A DNA stretch of 64,000 nucleotides from Fluviicola sp. (lineage in GTDB: Bacteria; Bacteroidota; Bacteroidia; Flavobacteriales_D; Crocinitomicaceae): positions 1 to 64,000 of the forward strand of contig NVXU02000054.1 of assembly GCA_002734065.2 (NCBI GenBank), read 5' to 3'. The notes under the pieces were generated by a model. That model saw only the letters and a program-made list of their open reading frames with translations. It had not been told where the DNA came from and did no database searches. Of the stretch, positions 35,901 through 44,127 are shown piece by piece. The position numbers and the translations under genes are program-made. Every line of letters starts with the position of its first letter. Position 1 is the first letter of the stretch.

Positions 35901-37642
35901 GTCCATGGTGAGGTGGAAGTTGCACAAGCTGTAGTAAAAGAAAACGGACCGGCCCAAAAGCTGACACCATCGATAGCACCACAGTTAGTCATTACATAAA
36001 ATTCATAGGTTGTAATAGGTGTTAATCCTGTCGCTGTGGTAGTTAATCCAACAACTCCTGTTGCAGAACCAACTTCAGTACCTGTTCCAGGCGTAAAGCC
36101 AGGAACACCCCATTCTACCGAGTAATCCACTGCGTTTCCAATTGCATCCCAATTTAAGTTAGCAGAAACATCCGTAATAGATGTAACACTTAAGTTTGTT
36201 GGCTGTTGACAAGTAGGAGTTTCGAAAATAGAAATATCATCAATAGAAATATCACCAGCAATAGTTCCAGCGCTTACTGCTCTAAATCGTACTTGAATCA
36301 CTCCTGTATAACCTGGTAATGAAACATCTCTCATCAACCAAGGGTCTGCTTGAGCGGCTTGTTGTTGACCTGTAATCACGTCAACAGTATTCCAAACCGT
36401 TCCGTCCCATGCCTCCACGTTCAATGTTCCAATTTGAGCACCCGTCATGTGATAATAAAAACGAATCATTGGAACAGCCAAAGCGGTAACGTCAATGTTT
36501 GGACTTGTTAATGTAGCTTCATCTCCAATCACACCACTCGATGCTTCTATATAAAAATAATTAGTTCCACTATTCGCAACATTTGGACCTGTTCCACCTG
36601 AAGGGGTTGTTCCTGTTCCTGTAATGTTCCAGTCATAAAAAGAAGTAGACGTAGCATCCCAACACATGGAGTTCGTGAGGTTTACATTTGCAGGATGTGC
36701 TTCCACATCATCTATCCAAGGAGCAGTGAAAGTTGCGCATGCTGTTAAGAAAGAAAAAGGACCAGCCCAATTACTTGTGCCGTCTGTAGCTCCACAGTCT
36801 GTCATAACGTAAAACTCGTAGGTAGTTATAGGTGTTAATCCAGTTGCAGGAGTTGTTAAACCCGCAATATTTGTAGCCGTTCCAGTTTGAGCGCCTGTAC
36901 CAGGAGCAAACCCGGGAGTGCCCCATTCTACTGTGTAATCAACAGCATTTGCAACAGCATTCCAGTTAAGATCAACGCTTGTTGCAAGAATATTTGTTGC
37001 TCCAAGATTGGTGGGTTGCGGACAGGTAACATTATAAACATTAATATCATCAAACCCAAAACCGTCATAACTAGTTACAGAACCGTCAGAACCGAAAGCG
37101 ATTCGTAAAATGACACTTGCTTGACCTCCTAAGCCTGTTAAAAACTGCGTTGCAGAAATCCAACCACCAGAACCAGGCCCTCCTGTCCAACCTATTTGTT
37201 GACCTCCAGGGTTACCATTAATTGTTCCATCGTTGAACCAATTCGGGTCTCCTAATGCTCCTATATTTTGCCAAGATATACCTCCATCAATTGAGGATTG
37301 AATAACGGTACCATCCCAACTGTTTTCTGAATTGTACCAAAAAGAAAACGTTAGTGATGGGTTTGCAACTAAAGTAAAATCAAAAATTGGACTCTCTACA
37401 GAACCTGTTTCATTATTGTTGTAGTTTCCTGCTAAGTTTGTTACCCAAGCATTCGTTCCAGAAGCGGCGCTGTTAATAACAGTCCCCGTAGGCGCGCCTA
37501 ACGCCCATGTTCCTCCGGCAATAGCTGTCCAGCCTCCGGCCCCTGCTTCAAAATCTTCAAGATAGGGATATACCGTGATTTGAGAATTCGCTGAGAACAA
37601 CATCAATATGCTTGCTCCTAAACTTAGTAGTAATTTTTTCAT
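32993..37642 (-). CDS. Giant secreted MAM/fibronectin III protein with T9SS type A sorting domain
   Basis: This protein of about 1549 aa starts at the ATG at 37642 (MKKLLLSLGASILMLFSANSQ, signal peptide); the 90 codons of open frame upstream are not expected to be translated. A MAM/concanavalin-like domain (FSFWYNSENSWDGTVIQSS) is followed by alternating fibronectin III-like modules (YEFYVMTDCGA) and MAM-like modules (WIDDVEAHPANVNLTNSMCWD). Further modules include one with TPLPFPVLFQGLLMNSITIGDNG and a late bacterial Ig/pre-peptidase-like region. The end (EIYPNPTASSIFIRN ... YDLKGKVLY ... GIYILRL) is the type A (Por secretion tail) sorting domain. Two modules are near-identical tandem copies. 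It is likely a surface adhesin or secreted binding protein. Confidence 0.92.
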   Translation of the reverse strand: MKKLLLSLGASILMLFSANSQITVYPYLEDFEAGAGGWTAIAGGTWALGAPTGTVINSAASGTNAWVTNLAGNYNNNETGSVESPIFDFTLVANPSLTFSFWYNSENSWDGTVIQSSIDGGISWQNIGALGDPNWFNDGTINGNPGGQQIGWTGGPGSGGWISATQFLTGLGGQASVILRIAFGSDGSVTSYDGFGFDDINVYNVTCPQPTNLGATNILATSVDLNWNAVANAVDYTVEWGTPGFAPGTGAQTGTATNIAGLTTPATGLTPITTYEFYVMTDCGATDGTSNWAGPFSFLTACATFTAPWIDDVEAHPANVNLTNSMCWDATSTSFYDWNITGTGTTPSGGTGPNVANSGTNYFYIEASSGVIGDEATLTSPNIDVTALAVPMIRFYYHMTGAQIGTLNVEAWDGTVWNTVDVITGQQQAAQADPWLMRDVSLPGYTGVIQVRFRAVSAGTIAGDISIDDISIFETPTCQQPTNLSVTSITDVSANLNWDAIGNAVDYSVEWGVPGFTPGTGTEVGSATGVVGLTTTATGLTPITTYEFYVMTNCGAIDGVSFWAGPFSFTTACATSTSPWTDDVEAHLANVNLTSSLCWDATSTTAYDWNITGTGTTPSGGTGPNVANSGTNYFYTEASSGTTGDEATLTSPNIDVTALTLPMIRFYYHMTGAQIGTLNVEAWDGTVWNTVDVITGQQQGTQADPWLMRDITLPGYTGVIQIRFRAVSAGTFAGDISIDDVSIFEAPTCPQPSNFIVTASDLTSGTFSWTNGGGESEWALEYGPVGFTPGTGTSVLTATNPSTITGLTSNQFYDVYVRAICTPGDTSFYTGAVSFNTYDQPTYMDWNTACPTAGFIDISGTGTDMLLTDDSEAGITPLPFPVLFQGLLMNSITIGDNGGAILGTSTGNVGFGGNLNTLANGTMLPWGDDLFPGDGAAYTEVTGTAPNQVFIAQWDTYSNCCNNTSDITFQIQIHEATGEIFYVYDDVVFGNNNVSDDYGNNADIGISGPNQDYTVSTNDPTYLENNSCVRFFYTDCPSPKNLSLTYATTDEFGLSWTAGISGETNWTVIYGPTGFDPLTSGTTVTTTVTAIIIPGLSQLTTYDIYIYADCNPGIIQSEGFMGTYTTLPNCSDVTGLGGLTAIDSLFTAWNWTESSGVGTYPSTGFNVQYGLSGFPIGSGAVVNADNNFTDTTFDATLGSATIYDIYVQAVCGSDTSGWVGPITVLTPLTNDEPCFADPLLVDGSIYTIDGSTATVAVGEDIISPPATGCMTTTGWCDTIISFSTWFTFVAPNTGMVEISGTDQGFNGQVAVYEVGDCTDFNTYTLIGANDDATDGSSLAPKFIVCGLVTGNTYYIMHDAASTFSSGTFSLSLDSLSGQSYAGGDNSLSACKNEPIDLNNSLTTGANLGGDWYDQFDVAVGGSFITTSNLSGFYNYTYITTSTSCPDDTANIVIDVSPACDYLGLLEVDADYIEIYPNPTASSIFIRNLISENQFNVTLYDLKGKVLYAESDVLIGSSDVEVNVENLEDGIYILRLSNQVTDRTYRIVKQ
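35400..36740 (-). repeat. Tandem ~813-bp intragenic MAM-FN3 repeat
   Basis: Two successive modules of the giant T9SS gene repeat with an offset of about 813 bp (271 codons). Stretches such as the run from ATCACGTCAACAGTATTCCA at about 35562 and 36375 are identical for tens of bases. It is an internal duplication prone to unequal recombination. Confidence 0.8.
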
Positions 37643-37741
37643 TTGGGGTGTGTTAATTATTGTAGGTGTAAAAATAAAGCATTTGAAATTCATAATGAAA
37701 TAAAAATGTACTTTTAACATCGAAAATATAAGATAGAAAAA

Positions 37742-38524
37742 ATGGAATTGAATAATATTAAGGCATTGGTATGTGGAAGTACACAAGGAATTGGGCTTGA
37801 AACCGCTATTCTTCTTGCCAAAAGAGGTGCAGAAGTCACTCTTCTGGCAAGAAATGAGCAAAAACTTAAGAATTGCGTTGCAAAACTTGAAACTTCCAAT
37901 CGGCAAACGCATAATTATTTAGTGGCTGACTTTTCTAAACCAGAAGAGTTGAAAACGATTATTGCTAATTATGTAAGCGAAGGAAATAAGCCCCATGTTT
38001 TAGTCAACAATACAGGAGGTCCAAAGGGAGGTCCTATTATTGATGCGGATATTTCAGAATTCACAAACACCTTTAACCAACACCTTATTTGCAATCACAT
38101 TCTTGTTCAAGCATTGTATAAAGGAATGATTGAGAATGAATACGGACGAATAATCAACGTGATTTCGACAAGCGTTAAGCAGCCGTTGAATGGTCTAGGT
38201 GTTTCTAATACAATTCGTGGTGCAGTTGCTAATTGGAGCAAAACTTTAGCGAACGAACTAGGTCATTATAACATTACCGTAAACAATGTTCTTCCAGGAG
38301 CAACAAATACAGGAAGGTTAAATGAGATAGCAAAAGCCAAAGAGGCAAAAACGGGACAATCAACAGAGCAGTTTTTTAAAGCGATGGCGGAACTTTCTCC
38401 CATGCAAAGAATAGCAGAACCAAACGAAATAGCAGAGGCAATTTGCTTCCTTGCTTCTCCAAGGGCATCTTATATTAATGGAATCAATGTGCCTGTTGAT
38501 GGAGGGAGAACGAAATCTCTTTAG
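37742..38524 (+). CDS. SDR family oxidoreductase with non-canonical active site
   Basis: This 260-aa Rossmann-fold protein has the cofactor motif CGSTQGIG (TGxxxGxG type, residues 11-18), LLARNEQKL, VNNTGGPKGGP and a C-terminal PVDGGRTKSL. The serine of the catalytic triad is present in INVISTSVKQP, but the usual YxxxK is replaced by SNTIR, so Tyr is Ser and Lys is Arg. The NTGGP plus SNTxR pattern recurs in a subset of SDRs annotated as 3-oxoacyl-ACP reductase homologs, so this may be a lineage feature. Activity and substrate are uncertain. It is divergent from the giant T9SS gene and convergent with the next gene. Confidence 0.87.
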   Translation: MELNNIKALVCGSTQGIGLETAILLAKRGAEVTLLARNEQKLKNCVAKLETSNRQTHNYLVADFSKPEELKTIIANYVSEGNKPHVLVNNTGGPKGGPIIDADISEFTNTFNQHLICNHILVQALYKGMIENEYGRIINVISTSVKQPLNGLGVSNTIRGAVANWSKTLANELGHYNITVNNVLPGATNTGRLNEIAKAKEAKTGQSTEQFFKAMAELSPMQRIAEPNEIAEAICFLASPRASYINGINVPVDGGRTKSL

Positions 38525-38526
38525 TA

Positions 38527-40893
38527 TTACTTAAGGACGTTAACGTGACCGACTAATTTCTTTTGGCGCCCAGAATTAGTCAGTAAATCAATAGACCAAG
38601 TATAAGTTCCATCAGGAACATACTTACCTTTATAGGTTCCGTCCCATGCAAAGCGAGGTTCATTAGAACTGAAGACAACTTCTCCCCAGCGGTTAAAAAT
38701 GTTCACAGTAAGCTCTCGAATTCCAATCACACTTGGTGTAAAAACAGTATTGATTCTGCCTCCGTTGGGTAAAAAGGTATTTGGAATGTAAACGTACCAT
38801 TCTTCTTCAATGTTGATTGCTTTTGTAATGGAATCAAGGCATCCTTTATCGTCAAAAGCAATCAATGTGATGTAATACAGTCCTGGGTCAGAATAAGTAT
38901 TCTGAGGATGTACAACAGTCGATTGGTTTCCATCACCAAAGTACCACTGATATGTAGTTGCATCTTGCGATAAATTTTGAAACTGAATAGGCAAATTATT
39001 AAATATCGTTTGACTGGTGATTGTAAAGTCCGCCGTTGGGGCAATAACAATTACTTGTGTACTACCTTCTACAGTAAAAGTCTGACATTCATCCGATACA
39101 CTGACCGTATAAGTTGTTGTTTGATTTGGTTTTACCCAAACAGTAGGCGTCGTTTCACCACTGTGCCACCATTGATAAAAATGTTGACCAAAACCGCCTT
39201 GTGATGCAACAGAAATTTGAATAGAATCGCCAGGGCATATTTCAACGGGCGGACTCATTGTGAGTGTTAACGGAGGACTGGTAATCGTGTAAACAATATC
39301 TGCCGTTGCCGTTAAGCCACAAAAATCAGTAACATTAACCGTGTATGTCGTCGTTGTTGAAGGAAGTACGTTAACGGAAGAATCCGTTCCTATATTTGGT
39401 TCAAAATTAGAAGACCATTGGTAAGAGTATGGGGCAAGTCCACCTGTGACATTTGATTCTAACAATGCTGGTATATAAGGACAAATTTCTGTTATGTCTG
39501 CTGTTTCGCTGATTACGAGTGGAGGATATACAGGCACAACTATTTCATCCATATCAGAAGCGGATTCATTGAGGCAGTTGTCTGTAACGGTAACTGAATA
39601 AGTTTGAGTCGTTGTTGGAGTGACAAATATGGATTGAGTTGTTTCTCCTGTACTCCATAAATAAGTATAAGGCAATCCTCCACCAGCTGCATTTGCAACT
39701 AGCTCAATTTCTTCCCCAGGGCAAACAATAACTTCTGCTAAAATCTCAACCTCTACTGGGGCAATATCATTGATAAATATTTCTAATATTAGATTATTAG
39801 TATTACCACATGGATCTACAACAGGGAAGGAGAAGATGATGTTTTCCTGTCCTTCGGCAAGCCCGTCTTGAAACGCATTAAAAGTAAATTGAACTTGAGA
39901 AACACCTGCGGGAAATGTAATTGAAGCTGGAATATCAGTATAATCTACTAATTCAATTGCACTACCAGATAAGTTGATAGGGAGGGTTAATGGTAAGGCA
40001 ATATTGTTGCTCCCTCTATTTAAAGTAACGGTTGCAGTGACACAATCTTCGGCAATTACAGAAGGATTGTTAAATAAGTCTTGAGAAATAGTATGTGCTA
40101 AAGTAACAGCTCCATTAGATTCTAAACTATTGGCTTCTAAAAATATCCCAGAATCCCATGCTGCATCCCCGGCATCTGCAATCGCGATAATAAGATGGTA
40201 AGTTTCTCCACATTGCACCGCAGACTCTGCAGTTAATACACTTGTGAAGCCATCGTACTGTATGGTTGCTCCATTATTATTGTTGACATAAAATGCGGGG
40301 TTTACAGGTCCGAAGTTAGCTCCGTTAACATTTGTACCTGACGTGTGGACATTGTCAATTTCAACTGTTTGTCCACTTGGAAGCAGCGCCATATTTTGCT
40401 GTCCTGCTATGCCAGGTCCTGATATGAAAAAAGCAAAAGCATCGTTAAAACCAGTATTAACATATTCTAACCATTCTTCTGAAGCGAAGATGTAATTAAA
40501 TTTCACAGAATCAGAGAAAGGAACAAAATCAAATTGAAGAACCGCAGCGTTGAAAGTGTTTGCGCCAGCGATACCATTGAGAGGGCCATAACCAGGAGCG
40601 TTATTATCCATCCCTGCTCCTGCCTGGTTGTTCGGGCCATGAGGGCCATCATTTGTATTGAGAACAGTACCAGTCGTCATCACTATCCCAGAGGTTAGAC
40701 CAAGATTGGTGCCAGCGGCTGTAAAAGACCCAATTGAAATTGGAGCACCATTAAAAGTAATGTTGGAAACAGTAACACCGTTTCCAAGTAAAACATTTTG
40801 AACAAGAGAAACAGGACTCGCTGCTGTAGTGACTAATTGTCCCACCGAAAATATCGGTAGAGCAAATAGAAGTATGACAATCAAGTATCTCAT
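38527..40893 (-). CDS. Choice-of-anchor L domain protein with T9SS type B sorting domain
   Basis: This protein of about 788 aa starts at ATG 40893 (signal peptide MRYLIVILLFALPIFSVGQ). The N-terminal choice-of-anchor L domain is recognisable by GLTSGIVMTTG, FDFVPFSDSVKFNYIFASEEWLEYV and FNDAFAFFISGPG. Calx-beta-like and Ig/PKD-type repeats follow (YTYLWSTGETTQS, YSYQWSSN, YQWYFGDGNQS). The end (YIPNTFLPNGGRINTVF ... IFNRWGEVVFSS ... WDGTYKG ... GTYTWSI) is a type B T9SS sorting domain. A homologous protein is cut by the window's right edge. It is probably a surface protein of the gliding or adhesion machinery. Confidence 0.93.
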   Translation of the reverse strand: MRYLIVILLFALPIFSVGQLVTTAASPVSLVQNVLLGNGVTVSNITFNGAPISIGSFTAAGTNLGLTSGIVMTTGTVLNTNDGPHGPNNQAGAGMDNNAPGYGPLNGIAGANTFNAAVLQFDFVPFSDSVKFNYIFASEEWLEYVNTGFNDAFAFFISGPGIAGQQNMALLPSGQTVEIDNVHTSGTNVNGANFGPVNPAFYVNNNNGATIQYDGFTSVLTAESAVQCGETYHLIIAIADAGDAAWDSGIFLEANSLESNGAVTLAHTISQDLFNNPSVIAEDCVTATVTLNRGSNNIALPLTLPINLSGSAIELVDYTDIPASITFPAGVSQVQFTFNAFQDGLAEGQENIIFSFPVVDPCGNTNNLILEIFINDIAPVEVEILAEVIVCPGEEIELVANAAGGGLPYTYLWSTGETTQSIFVTPTTTQTYSVTVTDNCLNESASDMDEIVVPVYPPLVISETADITEICPYIPALLESNVTGGLAPYSYQWSSNFEPNIGTDSSVNVLPSTTTTYTVNVTDFCGLTATADIVYTITSPPLTLTMSPPVEICPGDSIQISVASQGGFGQHFYQWWHSGETTPTVWVKPNQTTTYTVSVSDECQTFTVEGSTQVIVIAPTADFTITSQTIFNNLPIQFQNLSQDATTYQWYFGDGNQSTVVHPQNTYSDPGLYYITLIAFDDKGCLDSITKAINIEEEWYVYIPNTFLPNGGRINTVFTPSVIGIRELTVNIFNRWGEVVFSSNEPRFAWDGTYKGKYVPDGTYTWSIDLLTNSGRQKKLVGHVNVLK

Positions 40894-41034
40894 TATATAT
40901 ATATAACGTAAAAAAAACAAATTAGTTTGCCTTTGCCATGCAAAAATAGTTCCAAGATGTCACTTTATTGATTAAAACGTGATATTTGTCTATTTATTTG
41001 CAAGAATCATTGAAAATAATCAGCTTTGTAGCGT

Positions 41035-41889
41035 ATGAATTTTTTTAAAAGAACATATTTACGTTTAAAGAAAGAAGTTAAATTCTCAGCTTCTAATCCA
41101 AAATCCTTTGAAGAGGTTTGGAGTTTTAACAGTACAGGGGTTAGAGTAATTAGTTTAAGTCTTATAGTTCTCGTTTTATTTACGGTTTTAATCGGCTTTT
41201 TATTAAGAACAAGCTTTATGCAAGAGTACTTGGATTCTGATAATAAATCTATCAATAGAGAATTGTTAGAGGATCAAGAAGAACAGATACTTCAACTTTC
41301 TCAACAAATTGAAGCACAAGATACTTATTTGGAGAATATAAAAATGATTTTATCTGGTGAAGTTCCTGTTGCTACACCAATAGATTCTATTCATGCAAAG
41401 ACAGATTCTCTTGCAGAATTACAGTTCAATTCTAAAATGACGCCCACTGAACAAAAAATAGCTCAGCAAGTAAAAAATGACATGTCCACCTTCGCAACGG
41501 ATGAAGATTCAAAGACAACTATTTATTTTGCAAGTCCGGTTAGAGGAGTTGTTAGTCAGAAGTTCGACAAGAAATCACATGAAGGGATAGATGTTGTAAC
41601 CACTAAAAACACCGTTGTGAAAGCCTGTCTTTCTGGCGTGATTATTTATTCGGGTTACACGCACAAAGACGGTCACATTTTAATCATTGAACATTTGGAA
41701 GGAGTAATTTCTGTTTACAAACATAACCAGAGAGTTATGAAAAAAGTGGGAGCAAAAGTGCAAATAGGTGATCCAATAGCAATTGTTGGCAATACTGGAG
41801 AAAATTCAGACGGACCTCACTTGCATTTTGAGTTATGGATAGATCAACAGTCCGTAAATCCAGAAAAACACATAAAGTTTACTCGTTAA
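41035..41889 (+). CDS. M23 family metallopeptidase (LytM-type)
   Basis: This 284-aa protein has one N-terminal TM helix (VISLSLIVLVLFTVLIGFLL, about residues 37-57), a coiled-coil segment (LLEDQEEQILQLSQQIEAQD) and a C-terminal peptidase M23 domain. The Zn ligands are visible as H in KKSHEGIDVV (H..D) and in GPHLHFELW (HxH). It would act in the periplasm on peptidoglycan cross-bridges or as a regulator of cell separation. Topology and length resemble other Bacteroidota M23 proteins. It converges with the ABC transporter gene, overlapping it by 11 bp at the 3' ends. Confidence 0.93.
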   Translation: MNFFKRTYLRLKKEVKFSASNPKSFEEVWSFNSTGVRVISLSLIVLVLFTVLIGFLLRTSFMQEYLDSDNKSINRELLEDQEEQILQLSQQIEAQDTYLENIKMILSGEVPVATPIDSIHAKTDSLAELQFNSKMTPTEQKIAQQVKNDMSTFATDEDSKTTIYFASPVRGVVSQKFDKKSHEGIDVVTTKNTVVKACLSGVIIYSGYTHKDGHILIIEHLEGVISVYKHNQRVMKKVGAKVQIGDPIAIVGNTGENSDGPHLHFELWIDQQSVNPEKHIKFTR

Positions 41890-43717
41890 TTCCCTGCAAG
41901 GTAGAAAGCTTGTAATAAGTACCTTTCTGTTCCATCAATTGAAGGTGCGTTCCTTGCTCAACGATTTCCCCTTTGGACAATACAATGATTGTATCTGCTT
42001 TTTTGATGGTAGAAAGTCGATGGGCAATAACCAAACTGGTTCTATTCTCCATGAGGTTATCCAATGCTTCTTGAACCAGCTTTTCAGATTCTGTGTCCAA
42101 AGCTGAGGTTGCTTCATCAAGTATGAGAATAGACGGATTCTTCAAAATTGCTCGGGCAATACTCACTCGTTGCTTTTGACCGCCAGAAAGTTTATTGCCT
42201 CGTTCTCCGATGTTGGTGTCGTAGCCACTTTCCAATTCTTCAATGAATTTATGTGCGTTGGCAATTTTTGCAGCGGCGCGAATTTCTTCATCTGAGGCAT
42301 TCGGCATTCCAAAAGCAATGTTGTCACGAACAGTTGTGTTGAATAAGATAGATTCTTGCGAAACAATGCCAATGTGATTTCTTAAATCTAAAATAGAAGC
42401 ATCTTTGATGTTAACAGAGTCATAAAGAATGTCTCCTTCTTGCACATCGTAGAACCTTGGTAGTAAATCAGCGATGGTTGATTTTCCACTTCCGGATTCT
42501 CCAACCAAAGCGACCGTTTTTCCTGCTTCAATGGTAAAGGAGATGTTTTTAAGAACGTTTTCATCTTTGTATTTAAAAAAGATGTTCTTGTATTCAATGC
42601 TGCTGGTTAATTCTGACAAAGCAATAGGACTTTCAGCCTCATAAATTTTCTCATCTGCATCGAGAACCTCATTGATTCTGTCTTGTGATGCCGCAGATTT
42701 GTTCAGATTGGCCATTGCTTTTGCAATACCTCCAATCGGCCGTGTAAGTTGTGAGAAAACTAGAATAAAGCCTAAAAATTGTGTTCCTGTTAGACTACTT
42801 CCTGCAGAAGGGTCAAGGACTAAAACACCTCCGTACCAAACGATAACCAACATGACTAAAGTGACCAGTAGTTCATTGAGAGGAGAGGATAAATCACGTT
42901 TTCTAAATGCTTTGGTGATGAGCTTTTGGTGTTTTAAATTCTCATGCTTAAAAGATTTAATAATCTGCGGAATGGCATTAAATGCTTTGATGACTCTAAT
43001 TCCACCCAAACCTTCATCCATGTCAGAATATAAACGCCCCATTTGTTCTTGCCCTTGCTTTGCTGTTCTTTTTAGGCTTTTCCCAATTACGGCAATAATC
43101 AATGCGATGAAAGGTAAAAGAATTAAAGCAAACAAGGTTAAATCAGGACTCCAATAAATCAGGACTGTAAGATGCAGAAGTATAGAAACCGGTTCTCTAA
43201 AAAACAGTTCCAACATAGAAACAACACCGTTTTCAATTTCTCCAACATCACTTTGCATACGAGAAATCAAGTCTCCTTTTCGTTCATTGGTGTAGTAGGA
43301 AATGGGCAAATTCATGGCTTTTTCAAAGAGTGAATCCCTGATGTCGCGAACCACTGACATTCTCAATTGGGATTGAAACCAGATTGCCAAATAGCGAAAA
43401 AGTGTTTTCCCAAAGAAAGCCAAGCCTATAGAAATGCACGCCAAAAACAAAGCTCCTTTTGGATCGTCTTGCGCCAAAACCCCCATTTTATAATTGAAAG
43501 ACTCTCCTGCATAAGAGAAATAATCAGAAAAATGACCGCTGTAAACAGGTTCTATCAATTCTTCCTGTGTTTCTTTGAATAGAACTTGCAAAAATGGAAC
43601 GAAAAGAGCAATCGAAATTAAGTTGAAAACAACGTATAGAATATTGAACAAAATAACCAATAGTGCGGTTGCTCTGTACTTAAAAGTATATCTAAAAAGT
43701 TCTAAAATTGACTTCAT
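41879..43717 (-). CDS. ABC transporter, fused permease and ATPase (MsbA-like)
   Basis: This 612-aa half-transporter has an N-terminal six-helix type I exporter membrane domain. Its ATPase domain carries Walker A GESGSGKST, the signature LSGGQKQR, Walker B ILILDEATSALD and the H-loop VIAHRLSTI. It would homodimerise to export lipid or another hydrophobic substrate across the inner membrane. MsbA-like lipid A flippase activity is plausible in this lineage, but the sequence alone does not fix the substrate. It is monocistronic, with its start 70 bp from the divergent rbfA. Confidence 0.93.
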   Translation of the reverse strand: MKSILELFRYTFKYRATALLVILFNILYVVFNLISIALFVPFLQVLFKETQEELIEPVYSGHFSDYFSYAGESFNYKMGVLAQDDPKGALFLACISIGLAFFGKTLFRYLAIWFQSQLRMSVVRDIRDSLFEKAMNLPISYYTNERKGDLISRMQSDVGEIENGVVSMLELFFREPVSILLHLTVLIYWSPDLTLFALILLPFIALIIAVIGKSLKRTAKQGQEQMGRLYSDMDEGLGGIRVIKAFNAIPQIIKSFKHENLKHQKLITKAFRKRDLSSPLNELLVTLVMLVIVWYGGVLVLDPSAGSSLTGTQFLGFILVFSQLTRPIGGIAKAMANLNKSAASQDRINEVLDADEKIYEAESPIALSELTSSIEYKNIFFKYKDENVLKNISFTIEAGKTVALVGESGSGKSTIADLLPRFYDVQEGDILYDSVNIKDASILDLRNHIGIVSQESILFNTTVRDNIAFGMPNASDEEIRAAAKIANAHKFIEELESGYDTNIGERGNKLSGGQKQRVSIARAILKNPSILILDEATSALDTESEKLVQEALDNLMENRTSLVIAHRLSTIKKADTIIVLSKGEIVEQGTHLQLMEQKGTYYKLSTLQGINE

Positions 43718-43787
43718 TTCAAGTACAAATATAGTTTTTGTTTCTATGCGAGTGAAAACAGACGGAACAATTCTTACTTTTGTCGTT

Positions 43788-44123
43788 ATGAGTTCAATTA
43801 GACAGAGTAGAATAGAAGGAGTAATTCAAGAAGAATTATCATTGTTTTTTCAACGCAATGCGAGGGAGATTTGCCTTGGAGCAATGGTAACGGTAACGGT
43901 TGTTCGGGTTTCTCCGGATTTATCTTCTGCAAAATGTTACGTGAGTATTTTTGCAGGACCTCCCAAAGATGAGGTTTTGGAGAATATCAAAGCAAACGCA
44001 CCAAGAATTAGAGGAGAAGTAGGTAGAAGACTCAAAAACATGAAACATATTCCAAGTTTGACTTATTTTATCGATGATTCTCTCGATTACGCAAATAAAA
44101 TAGACGAATTACTAAAAAAATAG
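43788..44123 (+). CDS. rbfA: 30S ribosome-binding factor A
   Basis: This 111-aa KH-like protein matures the 16S rRNA 5' end at the 30S subunit. It has the N-terminal SSIRQSRIEGVIQEELSLFF, VTVVRVSPDLSSAKCYVSIF in the beta sheet and PRIRGEVGRRLKNMKHIPSLTYFIDDSLDYANKI at the C-terminus, typical of RbfA. The frame is open further upstream, but the ATG at 43788 matches family length. The downstream permease begins 5 bp after the stop, a pairing common in Bacteroidota. Confidence 0.94.
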   Translation: MSSIRQSRIEGVIQEELSLFFQRNAREICLGAMVTVTVVRVSPDLSSAKCYVSIFAGPPKDEVLENIKANAPRIRGEVGRRLKNMKHIPSLTYFIDDSLDYANKIDELLKK

Positions 44124-44127
44124 AAAT

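Noticed and set aside
37643-37912. Upstream 90 codons of the giant T9SS frame as part of the protein
   Set aside because: A clear signal peptide starts at ATG 37642, and the upstream part overlaps the divergent SDR gene and its promoter region.
43575-43787. N-terminal extension of rbfA
   Set aside because: It overlaps the ABC transporter gene on the other strand and exceeds the RbfA family length; the ATG at 43788 matches homologs.
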